From: Ramlibacter tataouinensis
Lineage (GTDB): Bacteria; Pseudomonadota; Gammaproteobacteria; Burkholderiales; Burkholderiaceae_C
Direction: 5' to 3'
Length of the DNA: 64,000 nucleotides
Assembly (NCBI RefSeq): GCF_027941915.1
Contig: NZ_CP116009.1
Coordinates: forward strand, 3,286,001-3,350,000
Below the pieces are notes generated by a model. That model searched no databases, was not told where the DNA came from, and saw only the letters and a list, made by a program, of their open reading frames with translations. Made by a program: the position numbers and the translations under genes. Below, one piece after another: positions 38,771 through 51,704 of the stretch. Numbering within the stretch: the stretch's first letter is position 1; every line of letters starts with the position of its first letter.

Positions 38771-39430
38771 ATGCATCACCGTCTCGTTCCGGCCGCCCTG
38801 ACTGCGTTGCTGCTCGCACTGGCCGCGCCCGCGATGGCCCAGTCGGCGTCGCCCGCGCCCGGCCAGGCCGCTGCCGCCAAGCCGGTTGCCAAGCCCGCCG
38901 CGAAGTCCGCGAAGAACGGCAAGAAACTGGCCCCCTCGGCGCAAAAGGCGGTCGAGGAGGTGACCCCGATCGACGACGATCCCAGCATCCAGATCAGCGA
39001 TGCCGACCTGGAGATCGCGCGCCAGGTCTACGTCGGCGAGATGCCCTGCGAGCTCGGCGCCTCGGTGCGGGTGCGCGGTGCGCGCCGCGCCGGCCTGTTC
39101 GTCGTCACCACCAGGGGCCACCGCTTCCTGATGCACCCGGTGCACAGCCGCACCGGGGCGATCCGGCTGGAGGATCCCAAGCGCGGCGCCATGTGGCTGC
39201 AGCTGGGCAACAAGTCGATGCTGATGAGCCAGAAGCTGGGCCAGCGCCTGGCCGACGAATGCCAGAGCCCCGAGCAGGTCACCATGGCCGACGAACTCCG
39301 GCGCAACCCGCGGCCCAGCATCCTGGAGCCGCTGGCGCCGGCTTCGGCGCCCGTGGCCCCGACGCCCGCCGCCGCGTCGGCCCCGACCCCGGCCGCCGCC
39401 GCCGCCTCGGCCCCCACCCAGAACAACTGA
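38771..39430 (+). CDS. Exported hypothetical protein between citE-like gene and acnB
   Basis: A 219-residue secreted protein. A signal peptide [20 protein letters not shown] (cleavage after AMA) is followed by an Ala/Lys/Pro-rich linker. A conserved-looking core comes next (about residues 75-175: [47 protein letters not shown]-like [17 protein letters not shown]), then an Ala/Pro-rich tail of low complexity. Two Cys residues in the core could pair. The ATG at 38771 is preceded by GGAGAC. No domain was recognised. Its place in the mdh-acnB run suggests constitutive cotranscription, but no functional link can be stated. Confidence 0.75.
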   Translation: MHHRLVPAALTALLLALAAPAMAQSASPAPGQAAAAKPVAKPAAKSAKNGKKLAPSAQKAVEEVTPIDDDPSIQISDADLEIARQVYVGEMPCELGASVRVRGARRAGLFVVTTRGHRFLMHPVHSRTGAIRLEDPKRGAMWLQLGNKSMLMSQKLGQRLADECQSPEQVTMADELRRNPRPSILEPLAPASAPVAPTPAAASAPTPAAAAASAPTQNN

Positions 39431-39455
39431 CCCGCATCCCAAGTACGGAGAATCC

Positions 39456-42047
39456 ATGCTGCAAGCCTATGTGAACCACGTGGCCGAGCGCGCGGCGCTC
39501 GGCATCCCGCCGCTGCCGTTGACCGCGCAACAGACCGCGGAACTGATCGATCTGCTGAAGAAGCCCGGCACCGCCGAGGCCGACTTCCTGCTGGACCTGA
39601 TCACGAACCGGGTGCCGGCCGGCGTGGACGATGCCGCCAAGGTCAAGGCCAGCTACCTGGCCGCCGTGGCGCACGGCAGCGAGAAGTGCCTGATCATCAG
39701 CCGCGCCAAGGCCATCGAGCTGCTGGGCACCATGCTGGGCGGCTACAACATCGGCCCGCTGATCGAGCTGCTGGACGACGCGGAGGTCGGCGCCGTCGCG
39801 GCCGAGGCGCTGAAGAAGACGCTGCTGATGTTCGACCAGTTCCACGACGTCAAGGAAAAGGCCGACAAGGGCAATGCCAACGCCAAGGCCGTGCTGCAAA
39901 GCTGGGCCGACGCCGAATGGTTCACCAGCCGCCCCGAAGTGCCCAAGAGCCTGACCGTCACCGTGTTCAAGGTGCCGGGCGAGACCAACACCGACGACCT
40001 GTCGCCGGCGCCGGACGCCTGGAGCCGCCCCGACATCCCGCTGCACGCGCTGGCCATGCTGAAGAACAAGCGCGAGGGCGCGCCGTTCCAGCCGGAGGAA
40101 GACGGCAAGCGCGGCCCCGTGAAGTTCCTGGAGGAGCTCAAGGCCAAGGGCCACGCCGTGGCCTACGTCGGCGACGTGGTCGGCACCGGTTCCTCGCGCA
40201 AGTCGGCCACCAACAGCGTGCTGTGGTGGACCGGCGAGGACATCCCGTTCGTGCCGAACAAGCGCTTCGGCGGGGTCTGCCTGGGCGGCAAGATCGCTCC
40301 GATCTTCTACAACACCATGGAAGACGCGGGCGCGCTGCCGATCGAGCTGGACGTCTCGAAGATGGAAATGGGCGACGTGATCGAGCTGCGCCCCTACGAA
40401 GGCCAGGCGCTGAAGAACGGCGCCGTGATCGCCACCTTCCAGGTCAAGAGCGAGGTGCTGTTCGACGAAGTGCGCGCCGGCGGTCGCATCCCGCTGATCA
40501 TCGGTCGCGGCCTGACCGCCAAGGCGCGCGAGGCGCTGGGCCTGCCGCCGTCCACCCTGTTCCGGCTGCCGCAAGCGCCGCAGGACAGCGGCAAGGGCTT
40601 CACCCTGGCGCAGAAGATGGTGGGGCGCGCCTGCGGCCTGCCGGAAGGCCAGGGCATCCGCCCGGGCACCTACTGCGAGCCGAAGATGACCTCGGTGGGC
40701 TCGCAGGACACCACCGGCCCGATGACGCGCGACGAACTGAAGGACCTGGCCTGCCTGGGCTTCAGCGCCGACCTGGTGATGCAGTCGTTCTGCCACACCG
40801 CCGCCTATCCGAAGCCGGTGGACGTGAAGATGCACCACGAGCTGCCGGACTTCATCTCCACCCGCGGCGGCGTCGCGCTGCGACCGGGCGACGGCGTGAT
40901 CCACAGCTGGCTCAACCGCCTGCTGCTGCCCGACACCGTGGGCACCGGCGGCGATTCGCACACGCGCTTCCCGATCGGCATCAGCTTCCCGGCCGGCTCC
41001 GGCCTGGTGGCCTTCGCCGCTGCCACCGGCGTGATGCCGCTGGACATGCCCGAGAGCGTGCTGGTGCGCTTCAAGGGCCAGATGCAGCCGGGCGTCACGC
41101 TGCGCGACCTGGTCAACGCGATCCCGCTGTACGCCATCAAGCAGGGCCTGCTGACGGTGGCCAAGGCCGGCAAGAAGAACATCTTCTCCGGCCGCATCCT
41201 CGAGATCGAGGGTCTGCCCGACCTGAAGGTGGAGCAGGCGTTCGAGCTGTCCGACGCCTCGGCCGAGCGCTCGGCCGCCGCCTGCACAGTGCACCTGAAC
41301 AAGGAGCCGATCGTCGAGTACATCACCAGCAACGTCACCTTGATGCGCTGGATGATCGCCAACGGCTACGCCGACGCCCGCACCCTGGGCCGCCGCATCG
41401 CGGCGCAGGAAGCCTGGCTGAAGGACCCGCAACTGCTCAAGGCCGACGCCGACGCCGAGTACGCGGCGGTGATCGAGATCGACCTGGCCGACATCACCGA
41501 GCCGATCGTGGCCTGCCCGAACGACCCGGATGACGTGAAGACGCTGTCCGACGTGGCCGGCGCGAAGATCGACGAGGTCTTCATTGGCTCGTGCATGACC
41601 AACATCGGCCACTTCCGCGCCGCGTCCAAGCTGCTGGAGGGCAAGCGCGACATCCCGGTCAAGCTGTGGGTGGCGCCGCCGACCAAGATGGACCAGAAGC
41701 AGCTCACCGAGGAAGGCCACTACGGCGTGCTCGGCACGGCCGGCGCCCGCATGGAGATGCCCGGCTGCTCGCTGTGCATGGGCAACCAGGCGCAGGTCAA
41801 GGAAGGTGCGACCGTGTTCTCCACCTCGACCCGCAACTTCCCCAACCGGCTGGGCAAGAACAGCAACGTCTACCTGGGCAGCGCCGAGCTGGCCGCCATC
41901 TGCTCGCGCCTGGGCCGCATTCCCACGCGCGAGGAGTACATGGCCGACATCGGCGTGATCAACGCCAACGGCGACAAGATCTACCAGTACATGAACTTCG
42001 ACCGCATCGACGACTTCCGCAAGGTCGCCGACACGGTGCCGGCGTAA
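39456..42047 (+). CDS. acnB: Bifunctional aconitate hydratase 2 / 2-methylisocitrate dehydratase
   Basis: An 863-residue AcnB that interconverts citrate and isocitrate (and 2-methyl-cis-aconitate) through a [4Fe-4S] cluster. AcnB domain order is seen: an N-terminal HEAT-like domain (1-155), the swivelling domain with [17 protein letters not shown] (near 240), then the catalytic domains with [17 protein letters not shown]. Cluster Cys residues lie in [14 protein letters not shown] and [14 protein letters not shown]. It is followed by a strong terminator. A second, AcnA-type aconitase gene lies at 47636. Confidence 0.97.
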   Translation: MLQAYVNHVAERAALGIPPLPLTAQQTAELIDLLKKPGTAEADFLLDLITNRVPAGVDDAAKVKASYLAAVAHGSEKCLIISRAKAIELLGTMLGGYNIGPLIELLDDAEVGAVAAEALKKTLLMFDQFHDVKEKADKGNANAKAVLQSWADAEWFTSRPEVPKSLTVTVFKVPGETNTDDLSPAPDAWSRPDIPLHALAMLKNKREGAPFQPEEDGKRGPVKFLEELKAKGHAVAYVGDVVGTGSSRKSATNSVLWWTGEDIPFVPNKRFGGVCLGGKIAPIFYNTMEDAGALPIELDVSKMEMGDVIELRPYEGQALKNGAVIATFQVKSEVLFDEVRAGGRIPLIIGRGLTAKAREALGLPPSTLFRLPQAPQDSGKGFTLAQKMVGRACGLPEGQGIRPGTYCEPKMTSVGSQDTTGPMTRDELKDLACLGFSADLVMQSFCHTAAYPKPVDVKMHHELPDFISTRGGVALRPGDGVIHSWLNRLLLPDTVGTGGDSHTRFPIGISFPAGSGLVAFAAATGVMPLDMPESVLVRFKGQMQPGVTLRDLVNAIPLYAIKQGLLTVAKAGKKNIFSGRILEIEGLPDLKVEQAFELSDASAERSAAACTVHLNKEPIVEYITSNVTLMRWMIANGYADARTLGRRIAAQEAWLKDPQLLKADADAEYAAVIEIDLADITEPIVACPNDPDDVKTLSDVAGAKIDEVFIGSCMTNIGHFRAASKLLEGKRDIPVKLWVAPPTKMDQKQLTEEGHYGVLGTAGARMEMPGCSLCMGNQAQVKEGATVFSTSTRNFPNRLGKNSNVYLGSAELAAICSRLGRIPTREEYMADIGVINANGDKIYQYMNFDRIDDFRKVADTVPA

Positions 42048-42069
42048 GCGCCTCGGCGCCCGCGTCAAG

Positions 42070-42093
42070 AACGGCCCTGCGGGGCCGTTTTTT
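42070..42093 (+). terminator. Rho-independent terminator of acnB
   Basis: Stem AACGGCCC (42070-42077), loop TGCG, stem GGGCCGTT (42082-42089), then TTTT. It lies 22 bp past the acnB stop and just before the convergent PNPOx-like gene stop. Confidence 0.92.
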
Positions 42094-42096
42094 CGT

Positions 42097-42594
42097 TCAC
42101 ACCAGCACTTCGCAGTGCTCGCCGATGGTGGGGCGCTCGCCGCTCACGGCGGCGGCCGCCAGCTTGAACAACTGGGTCGGCTTGCTCTCGCGGATGTCCC
42201 AGAACTCGGCGTGGGTGATGTGCACCTCCACCAGTTCCAGCTCGGGGTCGTCCGGGCCGCCAGGGAACCAGGCCTTGGCCAGCGGGTTGAACAGGCGCCG
42301 TCGCGCGTCGGCGTCGTCGCTGATCGTCGCCTGGCCGCTGACCGAGACGTAGTGGTCCTGGTGCGGGTCGGCGTAGGAGACATTGACGTTGCCGTCCATG
42401 CGCAGCCGCTGGCCCAGCTCGGTGCGGCGCGAGATGAAGAAGTACAGGATCGCCTGCTCGCCCAGCCCCTGGTTCAAGGTGGTGAGCGGGTGGGCATGCA
42501 GCGCGCCGTCGCCGTGCCGGTGCGTCAGCATGCCGAACCGGATGTCCTTGATCATCTCCCACAGGCGCTGGTGGGGGGTCTTGTCCTTGCTCAT
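42097..42594 (-). CDS. Pyridoxamine 5'-phosphate oxidase-like general stress protein
   Basis: A 165-residue split-barrel flavin-binding protein of the general stress protein 26 type. Seen are an N-terminal helix-strand unit (LWEMIKDIRFGMLTHRHGDG), HAHPLTTLNQ, ILYFFISRRTELGQRLRMDG with VNVSYADPHQDHYVSVSGQA, and the late WFPGGPDDPELELVEV. Such proteins bind FMN, FAD or F420 and are often stress-linked; the substrate is unknown. It converges on acnB and is divergent from the SbmA-like gene. Confidence 0.85.
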   Translation of the reverse strand: MSKDKTPHQRLWEMIKDIRFGMLTHRHGDGALHAHPLTTLNQGLGEQAILYFFISRRTELGQRLRMDGNVNVSYADPHQDHYVSVSGQATISDDADARRRLFNPLAKAWFPGGPDDPELELVEVHITHAEFWDIRESKPTQLFKLAAAAVSGERPTIGEHCEVLV

Positions 42595-42791
42595 GGGTGT
42601 TCCTTCAACCGCTTGGGCGGGTCGTCGCCGCCATCCTGCGGCGGCCCGCTCATCCGCGGCGTCGGAAGCCTCCGCCGCCCCCTGTGCGCCGGCTCCGACA
42701 CCCGCCTGCGCCGACCGCCGCCGTGGCGGCCCGGTCCGGCGGACCGCCCACTTCCCTTAGCATGCGCCGTTCCATCCGGCGAAGGCCCTTC

Positions 42792-43799
42792 ATGTTCAAG
42801 TCGTTCTTCCTCACCCGCCGCTGGCTGCCCTGGTCGCTGCTGGGCACGGCCGTGATCCTGTTCGCCACCTGGTACCGGGTGGAACTGGACGTGCAGATCA
42901 ACGAGTGGTTCGGCAGCTTCTACGACCTGGTGCAGAAGGCGCTGGCCCAGCCGGGTTCGATCACGCTGGCCGACTACTGGGGGCAGCTGAACCTCTTCCT
43001 GCGCATCGCCATGCTGTACGTGACCATCGCGGTGGTGCTGGACTTCTTCGTCAAGCACTACATCTTCCGCTGGCGCACGGCGATGAACGACTACTACATG
43101 CAGCACTGGGACAAGCTGCGCCACATCGAAGGCGCGGCCCAGCGGGTGCAGGAGGACACGATGCGCTTCGCCACCATCATGGAGGGGCTCGGCATCGACT
43201 TCATGCGCAGCCTGATGGTGCTGGGCGCCTTCCTGCCGATCCTGGCCACGCTGTCGGCCAAGGTCACCGAGCTGCCATTCTTCGGGCCGGTCCCGTATTC
43301 GCTGGTGTGGGTGGCCATCGCCTTCGCCCTGGCCGGCACGGTGCTGCTGGCGGTGGTCGGCATCAAGCTGCCGGGCCTGCAGTTCCAGAACCAGCGGGTG
43401 GAAGCGGCCTACCGAAAGGAGCTGGTCTACGGCGAGGACGACCCCGCGCGCGCCGGCGAACCGGAGACCCGGCGCCTGTTCGGCGACGTGCGCAAGAACT
43501 ACTTCCGCCTGTTCTTCCACTACCTGTACTTCGACGTGGCCAAGTGGTCGTACATCCAGTTCGGCGTGCTGGTGCCCTACATCGCGCTGGCGCCCACGAT
43601 GGTCGGCGGGGCCGTCACGCTGGGCGTGATGCAGCAGATCGTGCGGGCCTTCGGCCGGGTGGAGAGCTCGTTCCAGTTCCTGGTCCTGAGCTGGTCCACC
43701 ATCGTGGAGCTGATGTCGGTCTACAAGCGCCTGCGCGCCTTCGAGCGGCAGATCAAGGCCGCCCCGGCGACCGTGCAGCCGGCCGCGACCGCCAGCTAG
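42792..43799 (+). CDS. SbmA/BacA family peptide transporter, short N-terminus
   Basis: A 335-residue member of the SbmA/BacA family of proton-driven peptide uptake proteins. Strong family identity is visible: VKHYIFRWRTAMNDYYMQHW, LRHIEGAAQRVQEDTMRFA, VGIKLPGLQFQNQRVEAAYR, KELVYGEDD, VRKNYFRLFFHYLYF and ELMSVYKRLRAFE. It starts MFKSFFLTRRWLPWSLLG, the segment that begins after the first helix in E. coli SbmA (about 406 aa), so about 60 N-terminal residues and one or more helices are missing. An upstream in-frame ATG (42762) adds ten Arg-rich residues only. GAAGG precedes the chosen ATG. Confidence 0.85.
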   Translation: MFKSFFLTRRWLPWSLLGTAVILFATWYRVELDVQINEWFGSFYDLVQKALAQPGSITLADYWGQLNLFLRIAMLYVTIAVVLDFFVKHYIFRWRTAMNDYYMQHWDKLRHIEGAAQRVQEDTMRFATIMEGLGIDFMRSLMVLGAFLPILATLSAKVTELPFFGPVPYSLVWVAIAFALAGTVLLAVVGIKLPGLQFQNQRVEAAYRKELVYGEDDPARAGEPETRRLFGDVRKNYFRLFFHYLYFDVAKWSYIQFGVLVPYIALAPTMVGGAVTLGVMQQIVRAFGRVESSFQFLVLSWSTIVELMSVYKRLRAFERQIKAAPATVQPAATAS

Positions 43800-43802
43800 G
43801 GC

Positions 43803-44633
43803 TCAGTCCCCGCTCGCGGCCGCGAGCTCGCGCAACACGCCGGCGGTGGCCGCGTCCAGCGGGAAGAAGGTCTCCAGCGTCAGCTCCTGCACGGTCACGT
43901 CCACCGCGGTGCCGAACACGGTGGTGGTGCTGATGAAGCTGAGCACCCGCCCGTCGGCTGCCCGCAACTGCAGCGGCAGCGCCACGCCCAGGTGCTCGCC
44001 CTCGAGCCGGGCGTCACGGGCGTCCACCGGCGCCGGCAGGGCCTGCAGCTGCGCCAGCAGCTCGGCAAGCCGCGGGTCCCCGGTGGCCTGCACCTGCTGG
44101 CGCAGCCGCTCGAACAGGTGGGCGCGCCACTGCCCCAGGTTGACGATGCGCCCGGCCAGCCCGCGCGGGTGGAGGCTCAGGCGCAGCACGTTGACCGGAG
44201 CCTGCAGCAGGTCGGCGTCGGCTCCCGCCAGCAGGTGCGGCAGCATGCGGTTGGCCGCCACCAGGTTCCAGTGCCGGTCGACCGCCAGCGCCGGGTTGGG
44301 CTCGTGCGCCCGCAGGATCAGGTCCACCGCCGCCCGGGCCGGGGCCAGCGCCGGGTCGGCCAGCGGCCGCTCGCGGTACATCGGCGCGTAGCCGGCCGCC
44401 ACCAGCATGGCATTGCGCTCGCGCAGCGGCACGTCCAGCCGCTGCGCCAGCCGCAGCACCATCTCGCGGCTGGGCAGGGCGCGGCCGGTCTCGACGAAGC
44501 TCAGGTGCCGGGTCGAGATGTCGGCCTCCCCCGCCAGCCCCTGCTGCGACAGGCGGCGGTGCTGGCGCCAGTGGCGCAGTTGGGCGCCGAAGGGCGGGGT
44601 CGAGGCGAGGGCAGGGCTGGCGGCAAGGCTCAT
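43803..44633 (-). CDS. XRE family regulator with MmyB-like ligand domain
   Basis: A 276-residue regulator. The N-terminal helix-turn-helix (about residues 15-70) reads GAQLRHWRQHRRLSQQGLAG and STRHLSFVETGRALPSREMV. The C-terminal MmyB-type ligand-binding domain (about 100-270) contains HEPNPALAVDRHWNLVAANR and LSFISTTTVFGTAVDVTVQELTLETF in pieces. Such regulators often control an adjacent divergent gene. Here the divergent neighbour is the membrane protein at 44741, with a perfect inverted repeat between them. Confidence 0.9.
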   Translation of the reverse strand: MSLAASPALASTPPFGAQLRHWRQHRRLSQQGLAGEADISTRHLSFVETGRALPSREMVLRLAQRLDVPLRERNAMLVAAGYAPMYRERPLADPALAPARAAVDLILRAHEPNPALAVDRHWNLVAANRMLPHLLAGADADLLQAPVNVLRLSLHPRGLAGRIVNLGQWRAHLFERLRQQVQATGDPRLAELLAQLQALPAPVDARDARLEGEHLGVALPLQLRAADGRVLSFISTTTVFGTAVDVTVQELTLETFFPLDAATAGVLRELAAASGD

Positions 44634-44664
44634 GCGCGGATGCTAGGCGGTGCGCCGGCGTCCT

Positions 44665-44687
44665 TCCATGACCTCCCAGGTCATGGA
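44665..44687. promoter_or_regulatory. Inverted-repeat operator between XRE regulator and membrane protein gene
   Basis: Perfect 10-bp arms TCCATGACCT (44665-44674) and AGGTCATGGA (44678-44687) around CCC, in the 107-bp gap between the divergent genes. Size and symmetry fit a dimeric HTH protein site. It is the best candidate for the binding site of the XRE regulator. Confidence 0.65.
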
Positions 44688-44740
44688 CCGGGTGCGCCCG
44701 GCCCGCGAGCATGCAGGCACCCACTTCCAAGGAGGCTTGC

Positions 44741-45148
44741 ATGTCGATCTTCGCTTCTCCCCTGTTCCTGCGCCGCGTGCTCTGGGCCGATGCGGCCTCG
44801 TGCCTGGCCTGCGGGGTCGCGCAACTCGCCGCCCCGCAGCCGCTGTCCGGCTGGTTCGGCTTGCCGCCCGCGCTGCTGCTGTCCACCGGTTCGTTCCTGG
44901 TCGGCTACGCGCTGCTGCTGGCGATCCTGGCTGCGCGAACGCGGCTGCCACGCCCCCTGGTCGCGCTGGGTGCCGTCGGCAATGTCGGCTGGGCGCTCGG
45001 CTGCGGCGCGGTGCTGGCCTGGCTGACCCCGACCGCCTGGGGCATCGCCTGGGTTGCGCTGCAAGCCGCCACCGTGCTGGTGCTGGCCGACCTGCAGTGG
45101 ATGGGCCTGCGCGCCACCCGCGGGCGGGCTGGCATGGCCCCGGCCTGA
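44741..45148 (+). CDS. Small four-helix membrane protein, putative XRE target
   Basis: A 135-residue protein with about four hydrophobic segments (residues about 10-28, 42-65, 70-92 and 95-115). The ATG at 44741 follows a strong AAGGAGG site; an upstream in-frame ATG at 44711 has none. No domain was recognised, but the layout resembles small SdpI/DoxX-like or DUF membrane proteins encoded next to MmyB-type regulators. Divergence from that regulator and the shared palindrome suggest that it is the regulated gene. Confidence 0.7.
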   Translation: MSIFASPLFLRRVLWADAASCLACGVAQLAAPQPLSGWFGLPPALLLSTGSFLVGYALLLAILAARTRLPRPLVALGAVGNVGWALGCGAVLAWLTPTAWGIAWVALQAATVLVLADLQWMGLRATRGRAGMAPA

Positions 45149-45238
45149 CGGGCGCCCGCCCATGGACCTGCCGGGCCAGGCCCATGGGCTTCTTGTATGC
45201 TGTCCCACCCTCTTTTCGACAGCATCCGAGACCGTCCC

Positions 45239-46321
45239 ATGACCCGCGTTTTCAACTTCAGCCCCGGCCCCGCCACCCTGCCCGAAGCCGTCCTGCGCCA
45301 GGCCGCCGACGAGATGCTCGACTGGCACGGCAGCGGCATGTCGGTGATGGAGATGAGCCATCGCGGCAAGGAGTTCGTGGCCATCCACGCCGAGGCCGAA
45401 GCCACCCTGCGCGAGCTGATGGGTATCCCGTCCAACTACAAGGTGCTGTTCCTGCAGGGCGGCGCGATCGGCGAGAACGCCATCGTTCCGATGAACCTGA
45501 TCGCGCGCAGCGGCCGCGCCGACTACGTCGTCACCGGCGACTGGTCGAAGAAGTCGGTCAAGGAAGCCAAGACCTACGGCACCGTCAACCTGGCGGCCAC
45601 TGGCGAGGCCTCGAAGTTCACGGCCGTTCCGAAGCAGGCCGAGTGGAAGCTCGATCCCGGCGCATCCTACGTGCACATCTGCTCCAACGAGACCATCGGC
45701 GGCGTCGAGTTCCACTGGACCCCCGACACCGGCGACGTGCCGCTGGTGGCCGACATGTCGTCCAACATCCTGTCGCGGCCGATCGACGTCAGCCGCTACG
45801 GGCTGATCTACGCCGGTGCGCAGAAGAACATGGGCCCGTCGGGCGTCACCGTGGTGATCGTGCGCGACGACCTGCTCGGGCACGCGCTGCCGATCACGCC
45901 CTCGGCGTTCAACTACCAGTTGCAGGCCGAAGCCGACTCCATGCTGAACACGCCGCCGACCTATGCGATCTACATCGCCGGGCTGGTCTACAAGCACGTC
46001 AAGGCCCAGGGCGGGCTGGCGGCCATGGAAGAGCACAACCGGGCCAAGGCGAAGATCCTGTACGACTACCTGGACGCCAGCAGCTTCTACCGCAACCCGG
46101 TCGCCCGCGAGGACCGCTCGCTGATGAACGTGCCGTTCACGCTGAAGGATGCGGCGCTCGACGAGGCGTTCCTGAAGGGCGCGCAGGAGCGCGGCATGGT
46201 CCAGCTCAAGGGCCACCGCTCGGTCGGCGGCATCCGCGCCTCGATTTACAACGCCATGCCGGTCGAGGGCGTCAAGGCGCTGGTCGGCTGGATGCAGGAA
46301 TTCGAGAGGCAGCATGGCTAG
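45239..46321 (+). CDS. serC: Phosphoserine aminotransferase
   Basis: A 360-residue PLP enzyme converting 3-phosphohydroxypyruvate to phosphoserine (and acting in vitamin B6 synthesis). The N-terminus [16 protein letters not shown], the PLP Lys in [17 protein letters not shown] and the C-terminal [12 protein letters not shown] are typical. The ATG at 45239 is chosen over an upstream in-frame start lacking homology. It overlaps serA by eight bases, giving a two-gene serine unit. Confidence 0.97.
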   Translation: MTRVFNFSPGPATLPEAVLRQAADEMLDWHGSGMSVMEMSHRGKEFVAIHAEAEATLRELMGIPSNYKVLFLQGGAIGENAIVPMNLIARSGRADYVVTGDWSKKSVKEAKTYGTVNLAATGEASKFTAVPKQAEWKLDPGASYVHICSNETIGGVEFHWTPDTGDVPLVADMSSNILSRPIDVSRYGLIYAGAQKNMGPSGVTVVIVRDDLLGHALPITPSAFNYQLQAEADSMLNTPPTYAIYIAGLVYKHVKAQGGLAAMEEHNRAKAKILYDYLDASSFYRNPVAREDRSLMNVPFTLKDAALDEAFLKGAQERGMVQLKGHRSVGGIRASIYNAMPVEGVKALVGWMQEFERQHG

Positions 46322-47507
46322 CCGGCAGCGCCCGTTCCAGGTGCTGCTGCTCAACCCGATCTCCGAATCGGGGCTGCAGCGCCTGCCGCCCGGGCGCTAC
46401 CAGGTGGGCAAGGACGTGCCGCAGCCCGACGCCGTGCTGGTGCGCTCGGCCGACATGCACGCCCTGCAGGTGCCGGCCAGCGTGCAGGCCATCGCCCGCG
46501 CCGGCGCCGGCACCAACAACATCCCGGTCAAGGCCATGACCGCGCGCGGCGTGCCGGTGTTCAACGCGCCCGGCGCCAATGCCAATGCGGTCAAGGAGCT
46601 GGTGCTGGCCGGGATGCTCATGGCCGCCCGCAACCTGCCGGCGGCGCAGCGCTTCGTGGACACGCTCGATGCCGCCACCGGCGACCTGGAGCGGCAGGTC
46701 GAGGATGGCAAGAAGGCCTTTGCCGGCTTCGAGCTGGCCGGCCAGACCCTGGGCGTGATCGGGCTGGGCAAGGTCGGTTGCCTGGTGGCGCAGTCGGCCC
46801 TGCAACTGGGCATGAACGTGGTCGGCTTCGACCCCGAGATCACCGTCGATGCCGCCTGGAGCCTGCCCTCGCAGGTGCGGCGGGCCGCCAGCGTGGCCGA
46901 GGTGCTGCGCAGCTCGCGCTTCGTCAGCCTGCACGTGCCCCTGGTCGAGGCGACCCGGCACCTGGTCAATGCCGACAACCTGCCGCTGCTCAAGCCCGGC
47001 GCCGTGCTGCTGAACTTCTCGCGGGAGGGCGTGGTGGACGACGCCGCCGTGCTGCACGCGCTCGACGCCGGCTCGCTTGGCCGCTATGTCTGCGACTTCC
47101 CGCACGGCGCCATCCTGCGCCACGCGGGCGTGATCGCCTTGCCGCACCTGGGCGCTTCCACGCGCGAGGCCGAGGACAACTGCGCCGTGATGGTTGCCGA
47201 GCAGCTGCGCGACTACCTGGAGCACGGCAACATCGTCAACGCCGTCAATTTCCCCGGCGTCGTCATGGCGCGCGAATCGGCGTTCCGCGTGGCGATCGCC
47301 AATGCCAACGTGCCCAACATGCTGGGCCAGATCTCCACCGCCATGGCGCAGGCCGGCCTGAACATCCACAACATGGTCAACAAGTCGCGCGGCGAGATGG
47401 CCTACACGCTGGTGGATGTGGACAGCGCGGTGTCCGCCCAAGTGCTGGACGAGCTGCGCGCCATCGAGGGCGTGCTGGCGGTGCGCTACCTGCCGGTCGA
47501 AGACTGA
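46314..47507 (+). CDS. serA: D-3-phosphoglycerate dehydrogenase
   Basis: A 397-residue 2-hydroxyacid dehydrogenase opening serine synthesis. The NAD motif is [19 protein letters not shown]; catalytic Arg, Glu and His lie in [10 protein letters not shown], the following region and [16 protein letters not shown]-terminal ACT domain (about residues 320-397) is seen in [19 protein letters not shown] and suggests serine feedback. The length is shorter than the E. coli-type enzyme with its intervening domain arrangement but normal for this subtype. It is translationally coupled to serC. Confidence 0.93.
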   Translation: MASRQRPFQVLLLNPISESGLQRLPPGRYQVGKDVPQPDAVLVRSADMHALQVPASVQAIARAGAGTNNIPVKAMTARGVPVFNAPGANANAVKELVLAGMLMAARNLPAAQRFVDTLDAATGDLERQVEDGKKAFAGFELAGQTLGVIGLGKVGCLVAQSALQLGMNVVGFDPEITVDAAWSLPSQVRRAASVAEVLRSSRFVSLHVPLVEATRHLVNADNLPLLKPGAVLLNFSREGVVDDAAVLHALDAGSLGRYVCDFPHGAILRHAGVIALPHLGASTREAEDNCAVMVAEQLRDYLEHGNIVNAVNFPGVVMARESAFRVAIANANVPNMLGQISTAMAQAGLNIHNMVNKSRGEMAYTLVDVDSAVSAQVLDELRAIEGVLAVRYLPVED

Positions 47508-47635
47508 GCCGGCCGCCCGCACGGGCCGTCCGGGCTTGCGGCGCCGGGGCAGCGCTACCGCGGCAGCGGCGGCACAATGGGCCGGCTGTCCCGGGCGGGA
47601 CAGGAACTCTCCGGAACAAGAAATGGAAGGACCCG

Positions 47636-50506
<2,871 letters not shown>

Positions 50507-50560
50507 GCCGCGCGGGCGGGGCGTGTCGCGCAGGCGGCAGCCCGGCCCGCCGCGCCGCCG

Positions 50561-50590
50561 GCCGGCGCTTCGGGACCCGAAGTAACCGGC
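50561..50590 (+). terminator. Hairpin downstream of acnA
   Basis: Nested inverted repeat: outer GCCGG/CCGGC (50561-50565, 50586-50590) and inner CTTCGG-GAC-CCGAAG-like stem (50568-50582). No T run follows, so termination would need Rho. It is the only structure seen in the 135-bp acnA-50642 gap. Confidence 0.35.
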
Positions 50591-50641
50591 CGTAAACTCG
50601 GATCGACCCCGCCTGGCGCGGGTTGCAACGGGGACCCCGAC

Positions 50642-51661
50642 TTGATCCGATCCAGTGCCGCCGACCAGGCCCTTGCGCCGCCCACCGGGCCGGAGGCAGC
50701 CATTGGAGCGGATCCGGCAGCGCCCGCGGCGCAGCCCGAGGTGCTGCGGCTGGTGCGGGTGAGTCGCGCCCGGTTGCGCGGTTCTGCCATGGACGAGCTA
50801 TTCGCCGCCCGCCAGCGCGTGCATGGCGAAGGCCGGGTTCCCGGCCTGTGTGGCGCGGTGCTGCATGTGGCCGGCTGGTTCGTGCTGTGGCAGGAGGGTC
50901 CCGAGACCGCGATCGAGGCCGCCCTGAAGACCGCCAGCCGGCGCCGGCACGAGGTGCCGCGCATCCTGCACCGCAGCTTCGGGCCGCGCACGCTGCACGA
51001 GCCGCTGACCCTCAGCGCTACCCAGTGGCTGGAAGGCCCGGTGCCGTTCGAGCGCCGGATCGACGCGGTGGCGCAGGCCGCGGGCACGATGCACCCGCAG
51101 GACGTCTGGCGCGTGCTGAGCAAGCCCTGTACGCTGACGCCGCCCGCCATCCTGCCCAGCCTCGACCGCCGCTTCGGCCTGCTGGCCGCCCACGACCAGC
51201 GCGCGATCGAGCGGGCGCGCCGCATCGCCGACCACTTCGATCGCCCGCTGGTGTACCGCCGCTTCGCCGATGCGGCGCCGGGCACCAGCGACTTCGGCGC
51301 CGCCTACCTGGACCTGCCGCTGCACGATCGGACGCTGCGCGTGCAGGCGGTGTCGCGGCGCGCGTTCGGCCATCCGCTGGTGCATGAGGCCTTGCGGCCG
51401 GCTGACCGGCTGGTGCTGCTGGTGGGCGAGCAGGCCCGCCCGACGCTGGAGCTGGCCGCCGGCATGGCCGGCTTCCTGCGGCGCATGGATCCGCGGGCGG
51501 TGATCGAGCTGGTGGCCCAGGACGCCGCGGTCGGCGCCGCCGTCGCCGACGTCCTGCGGGGCCAGGTCAGCGCGGCCCTCTCGCTGCGCGAAGCGGCCCT
51601 GAGCGAGGCGCAACTGGTCGCATTGCTGCTCGGCGCCGCCGCGCAGGTGCCCGCCGCCTGA
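50642..51661 (+). CDS. Hypothetical protein with a degenerate BLUF-like domain
   Basis: A 339-residue protein. Residues about 35-125 look like a BLUF (flavin photoreceptor) fold: a LVxxS strand (LVRVSRARL), a helix (MDELFAARQRVHGEG), GLCGAVLHVAGWFVLWQEGP and EAALKTASRRRHEVPRIL. The photoactive residues are missing: the Tyr of LVYxS is Arg39 and the Gln of the FLQxLEG pattern is Leu82, so it is unlikely to bind flavin or sense light. Residues about 180-335 are a second region with YLDLPLHDRTLRVQAVSRR and PADRLVLLVGEQARPTLELA, not recognised. An Ala/Pro-rich N-terminus precedes both. Function unknown; family placement is my reading by eye. Confidence 0.55.
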   Translation: MIRSSAADQALAPPTGPEAAIGADPAAPAAQPEVLRLVRVSRARLRGSAMDELFAARQRVHGEGRVPGLCGAVLHVAGWFVLWQEGPETAIEAALKTASRRRHEVPRILHRSFGPRTLHEPLTLSATQWLEGPVPFERRIDAVAQAAGTMHPQDVWRVLSKPCTLTPPAILPSLDRRFGLLAAHDQRAIERARRIADHFDRPLVYRRFADAAPGTSDFGAAYLDLPLHDRTLRVQAVSRRAFGHPLVHEALRPADRLVLLVGEQARPTLELAAGMAGFLRRMDPRAVIELVAQDAAVGAAVADVLRGQVSAALSLREAALSEAQLVALLLGAAAQVPAA

Positions 51662-51704
51662 GCCGGCTGCCGCGGCGCCGCGCTCATTGGCACAATGCCC
51701 GGCG

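Noticed and set aside
39279-42068. A 929-codon open frame on the minus strand opposite acnB
   Set aside because: GC-rich third positions remove stops on the opposite strand; the translation is His/Leu/Gln/Val-rich without domains, and acnB on the plus strand is unmistakable.
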